From: JAGOTP01 sp964582475
GTDB lineage: Bacteria > Patescibacteriota > Patescibacteriia > 2-12-FULL-60-25
Assembly (NCBI GenBank): GCA_964582475.1
Contig: CAZOQS010000004.1
Location: 87,007 to 151,006 of the forward strand
Length of the DNA: 64,000 nucleotides
Direction of reading: 5' to 3'
Shown: positions 1 through 7,723 of the stretch, piece after piece
Position numbering within the stretch: position 1 is the stretch's first letter
Layout: each line of letters starts with the position of its first letter
Made by a program: the position numbers and the translations under genes
Notes under the pieces: generated by a model
Told to the model about the DNA's origin: nothing
What the model saw: only the letters and a program-made list of their open reading frames with translations
The model's database searches: none

Positions 1-429
1 AGCGAGAACACGGGGAGACTGAATGGGTGTGGGGTTGAACAGATGCGGCTGCTAGCCGAGAAGCTGAGACTTCTCTCGTCTGATAGCGGACGATTCCGCC
101 TGATCTGTTCGATTGCGCCTCGCGCGGTCGATAGCGCTCTCGAGCTCTTTGATGCCCTCAAGCTGGACGGGTTCGAGGCGCACGGGCTCCTGTGGTCCGA
201 TAATCGGCACCAGCAGAGGGATGATGCGGCGCTCGAACTCATCAGGCACCGCGGTGAGGGGGCGGATTCACTGATCGTGGTATCGCACCTTGATTACGTC
301 CGCGATCTCCCGCCTAAGTTCGCCAAGCGCACGCTCGGCCAGACGATCGAGACGATCGAGCTCTCGAAGGGGCAGGCGCGGCTGATCGACTGTCGTGCCG
401 CTCGCCCGACCGATCTGATCCTTTCCTGA
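1..429 (+). CDS. Histidine phosphatase superfamily protein, 5' end outside window
   Basis: The reading frame is open back to base 1, so the gene starts before the window; an internal ATG at 43 is probably not the true start. What remains resembles the second part of a phosphoglycerate-mutase-like phosphatase: a G..Q...LA..L stretch just before and after base 43, an ICS..PRAVDSALELFDAL segment matching the SSP..RA..TA motif, and VVSHLDYVRDLP matching the late catalytic-His strand. The N-terminal RHG motif that carries the phosphorylated His should lie upstream and cannot be checked. Substrate is unknown. The coding sequence is visibly richer in G+C than the ribosomal genes. Family call is inference from motif order. 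Confidence 0.5.
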   Translation, partial: SENTGRLNGCGVEQMRLLAEKLRLLSSDSGRFRLICSIAPRAVDSALELFDALKLDGFEAHGLLWSDNRHQQRDDAALELIRHRGEGADSLIVVSHLDYVRDLPPKFAKRTLGQTIETIELSKGQARLIDCRAARPTDLILS

Positions 430-482
430 AGGATGGGTGTTGCAGTCAACTGAACCGTGAGGCGGGAACTCCCGCCCCAAGT

Positions 483-513
483 CCCCACGGGCAACCCTGC
501 GTCCGTGGGGTTT
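483..513 (+). terminator. Rho-independent terminator after the histidine phosphatase gene
   Basis: CCCCACGG (483-490) pairs with CCGTGGGG (503-510), followed by only a short T run. It lies 54 bases after the preceding stop codon and before the HU promoter region. Confidence 0.6.
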
Positions 514-520
514 GCTAGTT

Positions 521-586
521 AAGTGGGGTATAATTTTTACGTTATCCCCATGTTTTCTTGTGCTTCTAGTGGGGTATACGTATAAT
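521..586 (+). promoter_or_regulatory. HU promoter region with duplicated AGTGGGGTATA element
   Basis: A good promoter is visible: TTGTGC (558-563), 17 bases, TATAAT (581-586), which puts the HU start codon about 40 bases downstream of the expected transcription start. A second TATAAT sits at 529-534. The 11-mer AGTGGGGTATA occurs twice, at about 522-532 and 568-578, next to the two -10 boxes. This could be a duplicated promoter or a tandem regulator site. Promoter boxes are seen; regulation is inference. Confidence 0.55.
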
Positions 587-633
587 TCCCTTGCATTTAC
601 TTATTCTTTTCGTGTTTTTTCGCACATCTCTGT

Positions 634-912
634 ATGAAAATGACAAAATCGCAGCTCATGAAGGAATTGTCGGCCAAGACGGATCTTCAGAAGAAGGACG
701 TTGTTGCCTTCATGGAACAGCTCGTCAAAATCGCTTACACACAGGTCAAAAAGAACGGAGAATTTGTTCTTCCAGGTTTTGGCAAGTTGGTGAAGCTTGA
801 TCGCAAGGCACGCATGGGCCGCAACCCAGCTACAGGCGAATCGATCAAGATCCCAGCGAAAAAAGTTGTGAAATTCCGCGTTGCAAAAGTTGCGAAGGAA
901 GCAATTTTGTAA
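634..912 (+). CDS. hup: HU/IHF-family DNA-binding protein
   Basis: A 92-residue basic protein matching the whole length of bacterial HU. It begins MTKSQLMKELSAKT, carries the family signature GFGKLVKLDRKARMGRNPATGE (the DNA-gripping beta arm with RNPATG) and ends in the conserved K-rich strand. HU dimers bend and compact DNA non-specifically. The ATG at 634 is preferred to the one at 640 because it has the CTGTATG context (T before ATG) usual in this window; the two differ by two residues. There is no Shine-Dalgarno. The gene is alone in its transcript, bounded by the promoter above and a hairpin terminator at 929-956. HU rather than IHF is the default reading. Confidence 0.93.
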   Translation: MKMTKSQLMKELSAKTDLQKKDVVAFMEQLVKIAYTQVKKNGEFVLPGFGKLVKLDRKARMGRNPATGESIKIPAKKVVKFRVAKVAKEAIL

Positions 913-928
913 TTAGTTATTTTGCTGA

Positions 929-956
929 AAAAGGAGATGGGAAACCATCTCCTTTT
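929..956 (+). terminator. Rho-independent terminator after HU
   Basis: AAAAGGAGATGG (929-940), GAAA tetraloop, CCATCTCCTTTT (945-956). The stem is perfect over 12 pairs and ends in T residues. It also argues against starting the next gene upstream of 961. Confidence 0.85.
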
Positions 957-960
957 GTTA

Positions 961-973
961 TATACTGAATACA
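961..973 (+). promoter_or_regulatory. -10 box giving a leaderless start for the LOG gene
   Basis: TATACT (961-966) is followed after six bases by the ATG at 973, so initiation 5-7 bases after the hexamer would put the mRNA 5' end at the start codon itself. The -35 region is weak. Confidence 0.6.
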
Positions 974-1785
974 TGCCCAAGAAACGCTCTGTCGCTCCTT
1001 CTTCATCTGCCGTAACGCCTTCCAAACCCAATCCAAATGTCATCTTGGGTGGGCAGACGTGCGAGATCCAAAATCCGCATCAACGCATCCAGCAATGGCT
1101 GGCACGCCCGCATGCGCCGACTACTGCCTCAACCTCTATTTTTGAAGGGATGGATGGAAGTATGAGCTGGCGCATTTTCCGCATCTTATCCGAATTTGTG
1201 GAAGGGTTTGATTTTCTCTCAAAGCAATCTAAGACGGTGACGTTCTTTGGAAGCGCTCGCTGTTCCTTTGCGAGCTACGGTTACCAACAAGCAAAAAAAT
1301 TAGGGTATCTCTTGGGAAAAGAGGGTTTTACTATCATTACGGGAGGAGCGCCGGGGGTGATGGAGGCGGGGAACTGGGGTGCCTACGAGGCTGGCGCGCA
1401 TTCCGTGGGACTGAACATTCAGTTACCGCATGAGGAGCGGAAGAACCAATACGTAAAAGAAAGTATTGCATTCCAACATTTCTTTACACGCAAGGTGATG
1501 TTGTCAGCGGCTGCTCAGGCCTACGTGTATTTTCCGGGAGGGTTTGGAACGCTCGATGAATTGTTCGAAATTGTAACCTTGATTCAGACCGGAAAGATTG
1601 CGAATAGAGTACCTGTGGTGCTTGTTGGAAAAAAGTTTTGGACGCCAATGTTCGATTGGATCCGTAGCGAAATGTGGGATGAGAACTTGTTTATCGATAA
1701 GCACGATATGGACCTGATGTTTCTGGTGGACTCTGCCGAAGAGGCGTACGAAATTATTTTGGCGGTGAAGCACGAGATGGCGTAA
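973..1785 (+). CDS. LOG-family protein (TIGR00730-type Rossmann fold)
   Basis: Contains both signatures of the LOG/lysine decarboxylase-like family: GGAPGVMEAG at about residue 124 and PGGFGTLDE at about residue 188. Characterised LOG proteins are phosphoribohydrolases that cleave nucleoside 5'-monophosphates of the cytokinin type; in bacteria the substrate is often unknown. About 65 poorly conserved, Pro/Ser-rich residues precede the domain. The start at 973 (270 aa) is chosen over the in-frame TTG at 922 because the HU terminator and a -10 box lie between them. It converges with rpmB across a shared hairpin. Confidence 0.85.
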   Translation: MPKKRSVAPSSSAVTPSKPNPNVILGGQTCEIQNPHQRIQQWLARPHAPTTASTSIFEGMDGSMSWRIFRILSEFVEGFDFLSKQSKTVTFFGSARCSFASYGYQQAKKLGYLLGKEGFTIITGGAPGVMEAGNWGAYEAGAHSVGLNIQLPHEERKNQYVKESIAFQHFFTRKVMLSAAAQAYVYFPGGFGTLDELFEIVTLIQTGKIANRVPVVLVGKKFWTPMFDWIRSEMWDENLFIDKHDMDLMFLVDSAEEAYEIILAVKHEMA

Positions 1786-1807
1786 TAAGAAAACAACTGC
1801 ATCTGAG

Positions 1808-1849
1808 AATAAAGAAATACCTCCCCAAATGGGGAGGTATTTCTTTATT
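1808..1849. terminator. Bidirectional terminator between LOG and rpmB
   Basis: AATAAAGAAATACCTCCCC (1808-1826), loop AAAT, then the exact reverse complement (1831-1849). The 19-bp perfect stem has A-rich and T-rich ends on both strands, so it can end both convergent genes. Confidence 0.9.
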
Positions 1850-1861
1850 CCTTTGATCGAT

Positions 1862-2059
1862 TTACGCCTTCTCTTCGTGCTGGGTACCGACGAACTTCTT
1901 GATCGTTCGGAGGGTGCGGGCGGCGACGCGCATACGCTTGCCGTTGATGCGAACAACCTGAAGGTTGACGTTCTGACGACGTCGGGAAGCGATGTTGGAG
2001 TGACTGCGGGAGTTGCCGAAGATGGCACTCTTTCCGCTCAGCTGACAAATTCGGGACAT
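1862..2059 (-). CDS. rpmB: Ribosomal protein bL28
   Basis: A 65-residue protein beginning MSRICQLSGKSAIFGN, followed by a basic segment and the LRTIKKF C-terminus typical of bL28, a large-subunit protein. Longer frames reaching 2155 exist, but the family's N-terminus (MSR.C...GK) fixes the start at 2059. It stands alone on the minus strand between the shared terminator and the divergent protease gene. A small stem (CGGC..GCCG) lies in the leader around 2078-2095; whether it regulates anything cannot be told. Confidence 0.9.
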   Translation of the reverse strand: MSRICQLSGKSAIFGNSRSHSNIASRRRQNVNLQVVRINGKRMRVAARTLRTIKKFVGTQHEEKA

Positions 2060-2164
2060 AAGAAGTAATGCAATAGACGGCAAAATAATGGCCGTAGGAT
2101 AAGGGAAGTGGTCCGATTTGGCAAGCGCTCGTCCACACGGCATCATAGAGAGCATCCTCTCTTT

Positions 2165-2812
2165 ATGAATTTATCTCTGCTCTTTCAGGAGCCCTGGCTG
2201 TTCCTGGTCTTCATAATCGCCTTCCTTTTGACGCTTGCTGTGCATGAATTTTCCCATGCCTGGATGAGTACCATGCTGGGCGACCAGACGGCTAAGCGGG
2301 AAGGGCGTTTGACCCTCAACCCCGTGTCCCATGTGGATATCTTGGGGTTTTTGGCGCTTGTGACCGTTGGTTTTGGCTGGGGAAAGCCCGTTCCGTTCAA
2401 CCCATACAACCTGAAGTATCAGAAGTGGGGACCTACCTTTGTGGCAGTTGTTGGTCCTATCTCCAACTTATTATTTGGAACGCTCTGTATCTTGCTCGCA
2501 GGGGTATTTAGCCGCGCCTTTGGCTGGTCGCCTTCAAATCTGTTGATTACGGCCCTGTCCTTCATGGGATATCTCAACTTCTTACTACTTCTGTTCAACT
2601 TGATCCCATTACCCCCCTTGGATGGATCAAAGGTGCTTTTAGCCCTTCTGTCTTCAGAAGCGCATCGACCCGCGCGTCAGGCGCTTGAACAACATGGACC
2701 CGTGCTTTTGCTCGTCCTCATGATTCTGGATGCGGCGACGGGGATTGGATTCTTTGCTTGGATTGGATCGGTCGCTCGCTTTATGGTCGAATTCATTGCT
2801 CGTCTCACGTAG
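2165..2812 (+). CDS. Site-2 protease family (M50) membrane metallopeptidase
   Basis: A 215-residue, very hydrophobic protein with the two M50 motifs: HEFSH at residues 27-31 (HExxH, zinc binding and catalysis) inside the first transmembrane segment, and NLIPLPPLDG at 145-154 (the N-P-x-x-x-L-D-G motif giving the third zinc ligand). There is no PDZ domain, which fits the short FwdE/YwhC-like rhomboid-sized subgroup. Such enzymes cut substrates within the membrane; the substrate here is unknown. ATG 2165 (CTTTATG) is preferred to the GTG at 2108 because the catalytic helix then begins at the usual distance from the N-terminus. A polytopic membrane protein follows 18 bases downstream. Confidence 0.88.
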   Translation: MNLSLLFQEPWLFLVFIIAFLLTLAVHEFSHAWMSTMLGDQTAKREGRLTLNPVSHVDILGFLALVTVGFGWGKPVPFNPYNLKYQKWGPTFVAVVGPISNLLFGTLCILLAGVFSRAFGWSPSNLLITALSFMGYLNFLLLLFNLIPLPPLDGSKVLLALLSSEAHRPARQALEQHGPVLLLVLMILDAATGIGFFAWIGSVARFMVEFIARLT

Positions 2813-2830
2813 GGATAGCGAACCTCCAGT

Positions 2831-4450
2831 ATGTGGAAAAATGCTCCTGCAGCAGGAACGGTGCGCCTTTTCGGACGGGTCTTGGGTACGGCGTTGATAC
2901 TCTCGATTGTATCGGCGTTGGTAGAGTCGATCGCGGGGGTCGCTGGAAGAACCCGCCTCATCGATCTCACGAGCGTGTTCATCGAGCACCCCTTCTGGAT
3001 TGTTGTATTTGGTAGCTGGGCCACCTGGATTGTGCGCCGCTTGCAGGGGGTGCCCTGGTCGTCCGCGATAGAGCGCGCACTATCATTTGCCCCGCTCGTG
3101 CTCCTTATCCCCAGCGTAAACTGTGTTGTGGCTTGGCTAGGGCTAGAGTCGCTGGTACCTGCGTTTGTGAATGTATTGGAAGCCCCGGTGTCGATTTTGA
3201 CTTTCGGTTGGTGGCCACGTTTTCTCGCCTCGCCTGGTGTATTGGTACTTCTCATCGTGGTTGCCGCGCTTTTTGTTTATCAATCCTGGAAAGAAAAGCA
3301 CCCACCCAAACGCATTCTGGGAGCGGTTCTGATGTGGCTCGCGGGAACATTGGGAGTCCTTTTGCTTCCCTCGCTCGTTTCCTGGGCCACGGTTTCAAAT
3401 GAGGTCTCACCCTTGAACGCTGGTCCGAATGTATTAGCGCGCACCTGGGTTGCCTTGTCTCAAGAAGGGTATTGGTGGCGTTCGATGCTTGAGCGCTTCC
3501 CAGGGGTATTAGAGGGCGAAACGCAGGCCTCTGTGCGTTTCCTGCAGATAAGTGGCGCTTGGTTGATCGCGCTCGCACTTAGCGTCTTTGTCTTTTTCCG
3601 TCAGGTCTCCTCTTCGCCTCGCGAACTCCTTTCGTGGTTTAAGCCGGTTCGAGGCGTTTCTTTCCTAGGGGCGGCTTTTTTTGGCCTGTGGGTTGGGGTG
3701 CTGTTTGGGGGAAGATTTTTTGTGCGAGTCGTGGATGGAATCCCATTTTTGCTCTTTCTTGTGACGATTTTGGCTGTTTGGGGAGTGAGTGTCTGGAGAA
3801 ACGACGTCCACGATCTAGAGCAGGATGTGGCTGCCGGACGGAACGATCGTCCTTTGGTGAAAGGGGAAGTACGACCAGCGGATTTTGCTTGGGTGGGAAA
3901 GGCGTTATTATGTGTCGCTGGTATTGGTGGGTGGTTGCTTGGTTGGTCGATTTTCCTACCACTGGCAGGGTTTTTGGTACTACAAGAAGGGCTGGGTGCT
4001 CCCGGTTTACGTTGGAAAGAGCGCTTGGTTGGGGGTCCTCTCCTCGCGCTATCCTTCGTGTGTGTAGCCGCTTCGGGGATCTTCTTCACTCTTCGAACAG
4101 CAGCCGTTCCTCTTCTCCCTGCAACTATTTGGCTGATGTTAGCGGCTTTTTATCTTTTTCAAGCAATTCCAAAGGCGATTCGTTGGTCTCCACGGCTGCT
4201 GCAAGTGTTCACAGGGTCTTTGCGTGTGCCACCGCGGATGTTGATCCCAGTCGCCTTAGCGTTGGGGTATCTCTCAGTCCCGCTCTTGTCTGGATGGACG
4301 GTCCTTTGGTGGCTCGCATTACCGTGCGCTGTTGTAGCTCTTTTACCGCTTCTGGGAAGTGGTCGCTGGGATGAGCGAAAAATCGTAGGTTGGCAAACAG
4401 CCTTCCTCATTATTGCGTTTCTCTTACTGTCCGTGCGCCCATCCTCTTGA
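2831..4450 (+). CDS. Polytopic membrane protein with UbiA-like C-terminal half
   Basis: A 539-residue protein with a dozen or more hydrophobic segments. The first 265 residues match nothing I recognise. From about residue 268 it resembles UbiA prenyltransferases: an entry motif FKPVRG, an NDxxDxxxD motif at 324-332 followed by DRPLVKGEV (in UbiA the Asp motif binds the Mg-diphosphate of the prenyl donor, then RP..sG.i), and LGAPGLRWKERLVGG resembling the YS.P.rlKr loop. The second Asp motif (DxxxD) expected near the C-terminus is not visible, so an active transferase is doubtful. It follows the M50 protease and precedes the rpsL promoter; the UbiA link is inference from motifs. Confidence 0.5.
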   Translation: MWKNAPAAGTVRLFGRVLGTALILSIVSALVESIAGVAGRTRLIDLTSVFIEHPFWIVVFGSWATWIVRRLQGVPWSSAIERALSFAPLVLLIPSVNCVVAWLGLESLVPAFVNVLEAPVSILTFGWWPRFLASPGVLVLLIVVAALFVYQSWKEKHPPKRILGAVLMWLAGTLGVLLLPSLVSWATVSNEVSPLNAGPNVLARTWVALSQEGYWWRSMLERFPGVLEGETQASVRFLQISGAWLIALALSVFVFFRQVSSSPRELLSWFKPVRGVSFLGAAFFGLWVGVLFGGRFFVRVVDGIPFLLFLVTILAVWGVSVWRNDVHDLEQDVAAGRNDRPLVKGEVRPADFAWVGKALLCVAGIGGWLLGWSIFLPLAGFLVLQEGLGAPGLRWKERLVGGPLLALSFVCVAASGIFFTLRTAAVPLLPATIWLMLAAFYLFQAIPKAIRWSPRLLQVFTGSLRVPPRMLIPVALALGYLSVPLLSGWTVLWWLALPCAVVALLPLLGSGRWDERKIVGWQTAFLIIAFLLLSVRPSS

Positions 4451-4476
4451 CGCGGGGCAAAAAAAGCTGATAGATT
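4447..4476 (+). promoter_or_regulatory. Promoter of the rpsL operon
   Basis: TTGACG (4447-4452), 18 bases, TAGATT (4471-4476; or ATAGAT with 17). The expected leader is about 18 bases, too short for an upstream regulatory RNA, and it contains no Shine-Dalgarno. The -35 overlaps the end of the preceding gene. Confidence 0.65.
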
Positions 4477-4499
4477 AGCGCCCATCAACTTACTTTCCC

Positions 4500-4931
4500 A
4501 TGCCTACTATTAACCAGCTGGTTCGACGCGCCCGCAAGCCATTGGCCGTCAAATCAAAGAGCCCTGCGCTCCAATTCAAGATGGACACGCTGCACCGCGT
4601 TCGCACGGAATACAAACGTGGATCCGGTTTGAAGCGTGGCGTATGTGTCAAAGTCACAACGATGACACCAAAAAAGCCAAACTCTGCTATTCGTAAAATT
4701 GCGCGTGTGCGCTTGTCGAATGCACAGGAAGTAACAGCTTATATTCCTGGAGAAGGGCACAACCTTCAAGAGCACTCGATCGTCTTGATCCGTGGAGGTC
4801 GCGTAAAGGACTTGCCAGGTGTGCGCTATCACATCGTGCGTGGTGTCTACGATACGCAAGGTGTCCAAGGTCGTCGTGGCAGCCGTTCTCTGTACGGTGC
4901 TCGTCGTCCAAAGGAAGACAAGAAGAAATAA
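4500..4931 (+). CDS. rpsL: Ribosomal protein uS12
   Basis: 143 residues, starting MPTINQLVRRARKP and carrying the decoding-site loop TMTPKKPNSAIRK with the Lys that streptomycin-resistance mutations alter, and later the conserved PGVRYH segment. Compared with the 124-residue E. coli form it has about 18 extra residues between SPAL and RGVC, in a place where some Firmicutes also carry an insertion. First gene of the str part of the operon; the start is CCCATG with no Shine-Dalgarno. Confidence 0.97.
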   Translation: MPTINQLVRRARKPLAVKSKSPALQFKMDTLHRVRTEYKRGSGLKRGVCVKVTTMTPKKPNSAIRKIARVRLSNAQEVTAYIPGEGHNLQEHSIVLIRGGRVKDLPGVRYHIVRGVYDTQGVQGRRGSRSLYGARRPKEDKKK

Positions 4932-4954
4932 TTTTCAGTCTTTGATATTCAATT

Positions 4955-5422
4955 ATGCGCGGAAAGAAAGCCCCTCGTCGCAAGGTTGCGAACGACCCGA
5001 AGTACAACAACGCTGTTATCACCAAGTGTATTAACTACTTGATGATCGGTGGAAAGCGTCAGCTTGCTCAGAAGATTGTCTACGGAGCATTGGCTATCGC
5101 TGAAGAAAAGCTTCAGAAGCCAGCCGCAGAAGTGTTCGAAGAAGCGATGAAGAACGTTTCCCCAATGCTCGAGGTCAAATCTCGCCGCGTGGGTGGAGCG
5201 AACTACCAAGTTCCTCTCCAGGTGCGCGCTGATCGCCGTGTGCAGCTCGCGTTGCGCTGGATGATTACCGCCGCTCGTTCTCGCAAGGGAAAGCCGATGA
5301 TCGAGAAGCTCGCAACAGAATTCATCGACGCTGCTCAGAACCAAGGAGAAGCGGTTCGCAAGAAGACGGACGTACAGCGCATGGCCGAAGCCAACCGCGC
5401 CTTCGCTCACTTCGCCAAGTAA
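4955..5422 (+). CDS. rpsG: Ribosomal protein uS7
   Basis: 155 residues, collinear with bacterial uS7, the protein that nucleates assembly of the 30S head and in E. coli represses the str operon. It begins MRGKKAPRR and contains KYNN..I.K.INYLM.GGKR and the P.LEVKSRRVGGANYQVP core. The 23-base gap after rpsL has no Shine-Dalgarno; the start context is AATTATG. A long stem-loop separates it from fusA. Confidence 0.97.
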   Translation: MRGKKAPRRKVANDPKYNNAVITKCINYLMIGGKRQLAQKIVYGALAIAEEKLQKPAAEVFEEAMKNVSPMLEVKSRRVGGANYQVPLQVRADRRVQLALRWMITAARSRKGKPMIEKLATEFIDAAQNQGEAVRKKTDVQRMAEANRAFAHFAK

Positions 5423-5443
5423 CAGATTATTTAGTGAATACCG

Positions 5444-5492
5444 AGTAGCTAGTAGCGAGTAGCAACCGAAAGCGCTACACCTACTAGCTACT
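5444..5492 (+). repeat. Long inverted repeat between rpsG and fusA, possible dispersed palindrome
   Basis: AGTAGCTAGTAG (5444-5455) pairs exactly with CTACTAGCTACT (5481-5492), and within the loop GTAGC (5459-5463) pairs with GCTAC (5473-5477). TTTTGCTCTT follows, a poor U-tract. The motif is built from repeated GAGTAGC/TAGTAGC units, a style I associate with dispersed intergenic palindromes in CPR genomes. Only one copy is in this window. It could attenuate or stabilise the str mRNA. Confidence 0.6.
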
Positions 5493-5543
5493 TTTGCTCT
5501 TAGCCAGTTCAGCTCATCTCTCATCTTCTCTCACTCCATTCGT

Positions 5544-7625
5544 ATGCCCCGTGAATATTCATTGAAAGACACTCGCAACTTCGGAATTATCGCTCACATC
5601 GATGCAGGAAAGACCACTGTGTCTGAGCGTATTTTGTTTTATACAGGAAAGAAGCACAAAATTGGAGAAGTGCACGAAGGTGAAGCGACGATGGACTGGA
5701 TGGAGCAGGAACAAGAGCGCGGAATCACGATTACTGCCGCTGCGACAACCTGTTACTGGAAGGGCTCGCGCATGAACTTGATCGATACTCCAGGACACAT
5801 TGACTTCACGATTGAAGTGCAGCGTTCACTTCGTGTACTCGACGGAGCTGTAACCGTGTTCGACGGTGTAGCTGGTGTGGAATCACAGTCCGAAACGGTG
5901 TGGCGCCAGGCGGACAAGCACAATGTGCCTCGTATTTGTTTCATCAACAAACTCGACCGCATGGGAGCGAACTTCTATAACGACGTGAAATCGATTCACG
6001 ATCGTTTGACGAAGAATGCACATCCAATTCAGTTGCCGATCGGTGCGGAAGAAAACTTCATCGGGATCATCGACCTCGTGCGCATGAAGGCCGAGATGTA
6101 CAGCGATGAAATGGGTCAGAACATCGCAGAAGTTGAAATTCCAGAAGACATGATGGAGAAGGCGAAGGAATATCGCGCAAAGATGATTGAAGCGATTTCT
6201 GAGACGGACGAAGACATGATGAACCGCTATCTCGCAGGCGAAGAATTCACGGTTGAAGAAATCAAAGCTGGGATCCGCCGCGCAACGATCGCGAACCAGA
6301 TCAATCCAATTTTGTGTGGCTCAGCGTTGAAGAACAAGGGTGTACAGTTTTTGCTCGACGCGATCGTGGAGTATCTCCCATGTCCGTTAGACATCCCTCC
6401 AACAAAAGCAACGGAAGTCGATGACCTCGATGTCTCCTTAGCGATTACCCCACAAGACAGCGAGCCATTCGCAGCGTTGGCCTTCAAGGTCATGGCTGAC
6501 CCATTCGTCGGAAAATTGATTTTCTTCCGCGTCTACTCCGGAATGTTGTCTGCTGGATCTTATGTGATCAATGCACGTACAGGGGAAAAAGAACGTATTG
6601 GTCGCATCGTCCGCATGCACGCGAACGATCGTGAAGAGGTCTCAGAGGTTTTCTCTGGTGACATCGCCGCTGCCGTTGGATTGAAAGGAACATTGACGGG
6701 GGACACGCTCTTCGATGAAAAGCGTCCTTTGAAACTTGAATCGATCATCATTCCAGAGCCAGTTATTTCGCTCGCTGTTGAACCAAAGACAAAGGCTGAC
6801 CAAGAAAAGATGGGTGTCGCGTTGCAGAAGTTGGGTGAAGAAGATCCTTCCTTCCGTGTACGTACCGACGAAGAAACGCTTCAGACCATTATCAGCGGGA
6901 TGGGTGAATTGCACCTTGAAATCATCGTTGATCGCATGAAGCGCGAATTCAAAGTGGACGCGACGGTTGGTAAGCCACAGGTTGCCTATCGTGAAGCCTT
7001 GAAGGGATCTGCTGAAGGAGAAGGGAAATATATTCGTCAGTCTGGTGGTCGTGGTCAGTACGGTCACTGTGTGATCACGGTTGAACCAAACGAACGCGGC
7101 AAGGGCTACGAATTCGTTGATAGTATCAAGGGTGGTGTGATTCCTCGCGAATTCATCCAGCCAATTAACAAGGGTATTCAAGAAGCGATGCTGCGTGGCG
7201 TGTTGGCTGGTTATCCAATGCTCGATGTGAAGATCACGTTGACCGATGGAAGCTACCACGACGTTGACTCGTCCGAAGCATCTTTCAAGGTCGCTGGATC
7301 ACTCGCCTTCCAGGATGGTTGTCGCAAGGGTGGTGTCGTCATTCTTGAGCCAGTCATGAAAGTCGAAGTCGTTACTCCAGAAGCCTTCATGGGAGACGTT
7401 ATCGGTGACTTGAACGCCAAGCGTGGACAGATCGAGGATGTGGCAGACCGTTCGAGCGTGAAAGTCATTCGCGCCTTGGTCCCACTCGCTGAAATGTTCG
7501 GCTACTCGACCTCGCTTCGTTCTATGACCCAGGGTCGCGCCAGCTCCACTATGGAATTTGGCCAGTACGAAGAAGTTCCAAACAACATCTCAAAGATCAT
7601 CATCGAAGGTCGCACCAAGAAATAA
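5544..7625 (+). CDS. fusA: Translation elongation factor G
   Basis: 693 residues, the normal length for EF-G, the GTPase that drives ribosomal translocation and, with RRF, ribosome recycling. GTP-binding motifs are intact: AHIDAGKTT (17-25), ERGITI (58-63) in switch I, DTPGH (81-85), NKLDRMG (135-141). Domain IV and the C-terminal domains are complete. It starts at CATTCGTATG after a pyrimidine-rich stretch, without a Shine-Dalgarno. A terminator-like hairpin at 7656-7694 follows, so fusA may end one transcription unit. Confidence 0.98.
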   Translation: MPREYSLKDTRNFGIIAHIDAGKTTVSERILFYTGKKHKIGEVHEGEATMDWMEQEQERGITITAAATTCYWKGSRMNLIDTPGHIDFTIEVQRSLRVLDGAVTVFDGVAGVESQSETVWRQADKHNVPRICFINKLDRMGANFYNDVKSIHDRLTKNAHPIQLPIGAEENFIGIIDLVRMKAEMYSDEMGQNIAEVEIPEDMMEKAKEYRAKMIEAISETDEDMMNRYLAGEEFTVEEIKAGIRRATIANQINPILCGSALKNKGVQFLLDAIVEYLPCPLDIPPTKATEVDDLDVSLAITPQDSEPFAALAFKVMADPFVGKLIFFRVYSGMLSAGSYVINARTGEKERIGRIVRMHANDREEVSEVFSGDIAAAVGLKGTLTGDTLFDEKRPLKLESIIIPEPVISLAVEPKTKADQEKMGVALQKLGEEDPSFRVRTDEETLQTIISGMGELHLEIIVDRMKREFKVDATVGKPQVAYREALKGSAEGEGKYIRQSGGRGQYGHCVITVEPNERGKGYEFVDSIKGGVIPREFIQPINKGIQEAMLRGVLAGYPMLDVKITLTDGSYHDVDSSEASFKVAGSLAFQDGCRKGGVVILEPVMKVEVVTPEAFMGDVIGDLNAKRGQIEDVADRSSVKVIRALVPLAEMFGYSTSLRSMTQGRASSTMEFGQYEEVPNNISKIIIEGRTKK

Positions 7626-7655
7626 GACGCGTAGAACCGATCGGCGGTTCAAACG

Positions 7656-7694
7656 AAACCCAGCCTCTGGCAGTATGCCTAGGCTGGGTTTTCG
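7656..7694 (+). terminator. Terminator-like hairpin after fusA
   Basis: AAACCCAGCCT (7656-7666) pairs with AGGCTGGGTTT (7681-7691), then TTC. It is flanked by GACGCGTAG at 7625 and again near 7710, a 9-base direct repeat framing the element. Readthrough to tuf is possible. Confidence 0.65.
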
Positions 7695-7723
7695 GTTCAC
7701 GACGCGTAGGGTAGGCTGCTGCC

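Noticed and set aside
922..972. TTG start extending the LOG protein by 17 residues
   Set aside because: The stretch contains the HU terminator hairpin and the LOG -10 box, so it is not coding.
3688..4374. 228-residue plus-strand ORF within the UbiA-like gene
   Set aside because: It is an overlapping frame with Cys/Ser/Trp-rich random-looking sequence; the 539-residue frame has clear membrane helices.
4949..5524. 191-residue minus-strand ORF opposite rpsG
   Set aside because: It is the antisense shadow of rpsG plus the palindrome, with no family match; rpsG on the plus strand is certain.
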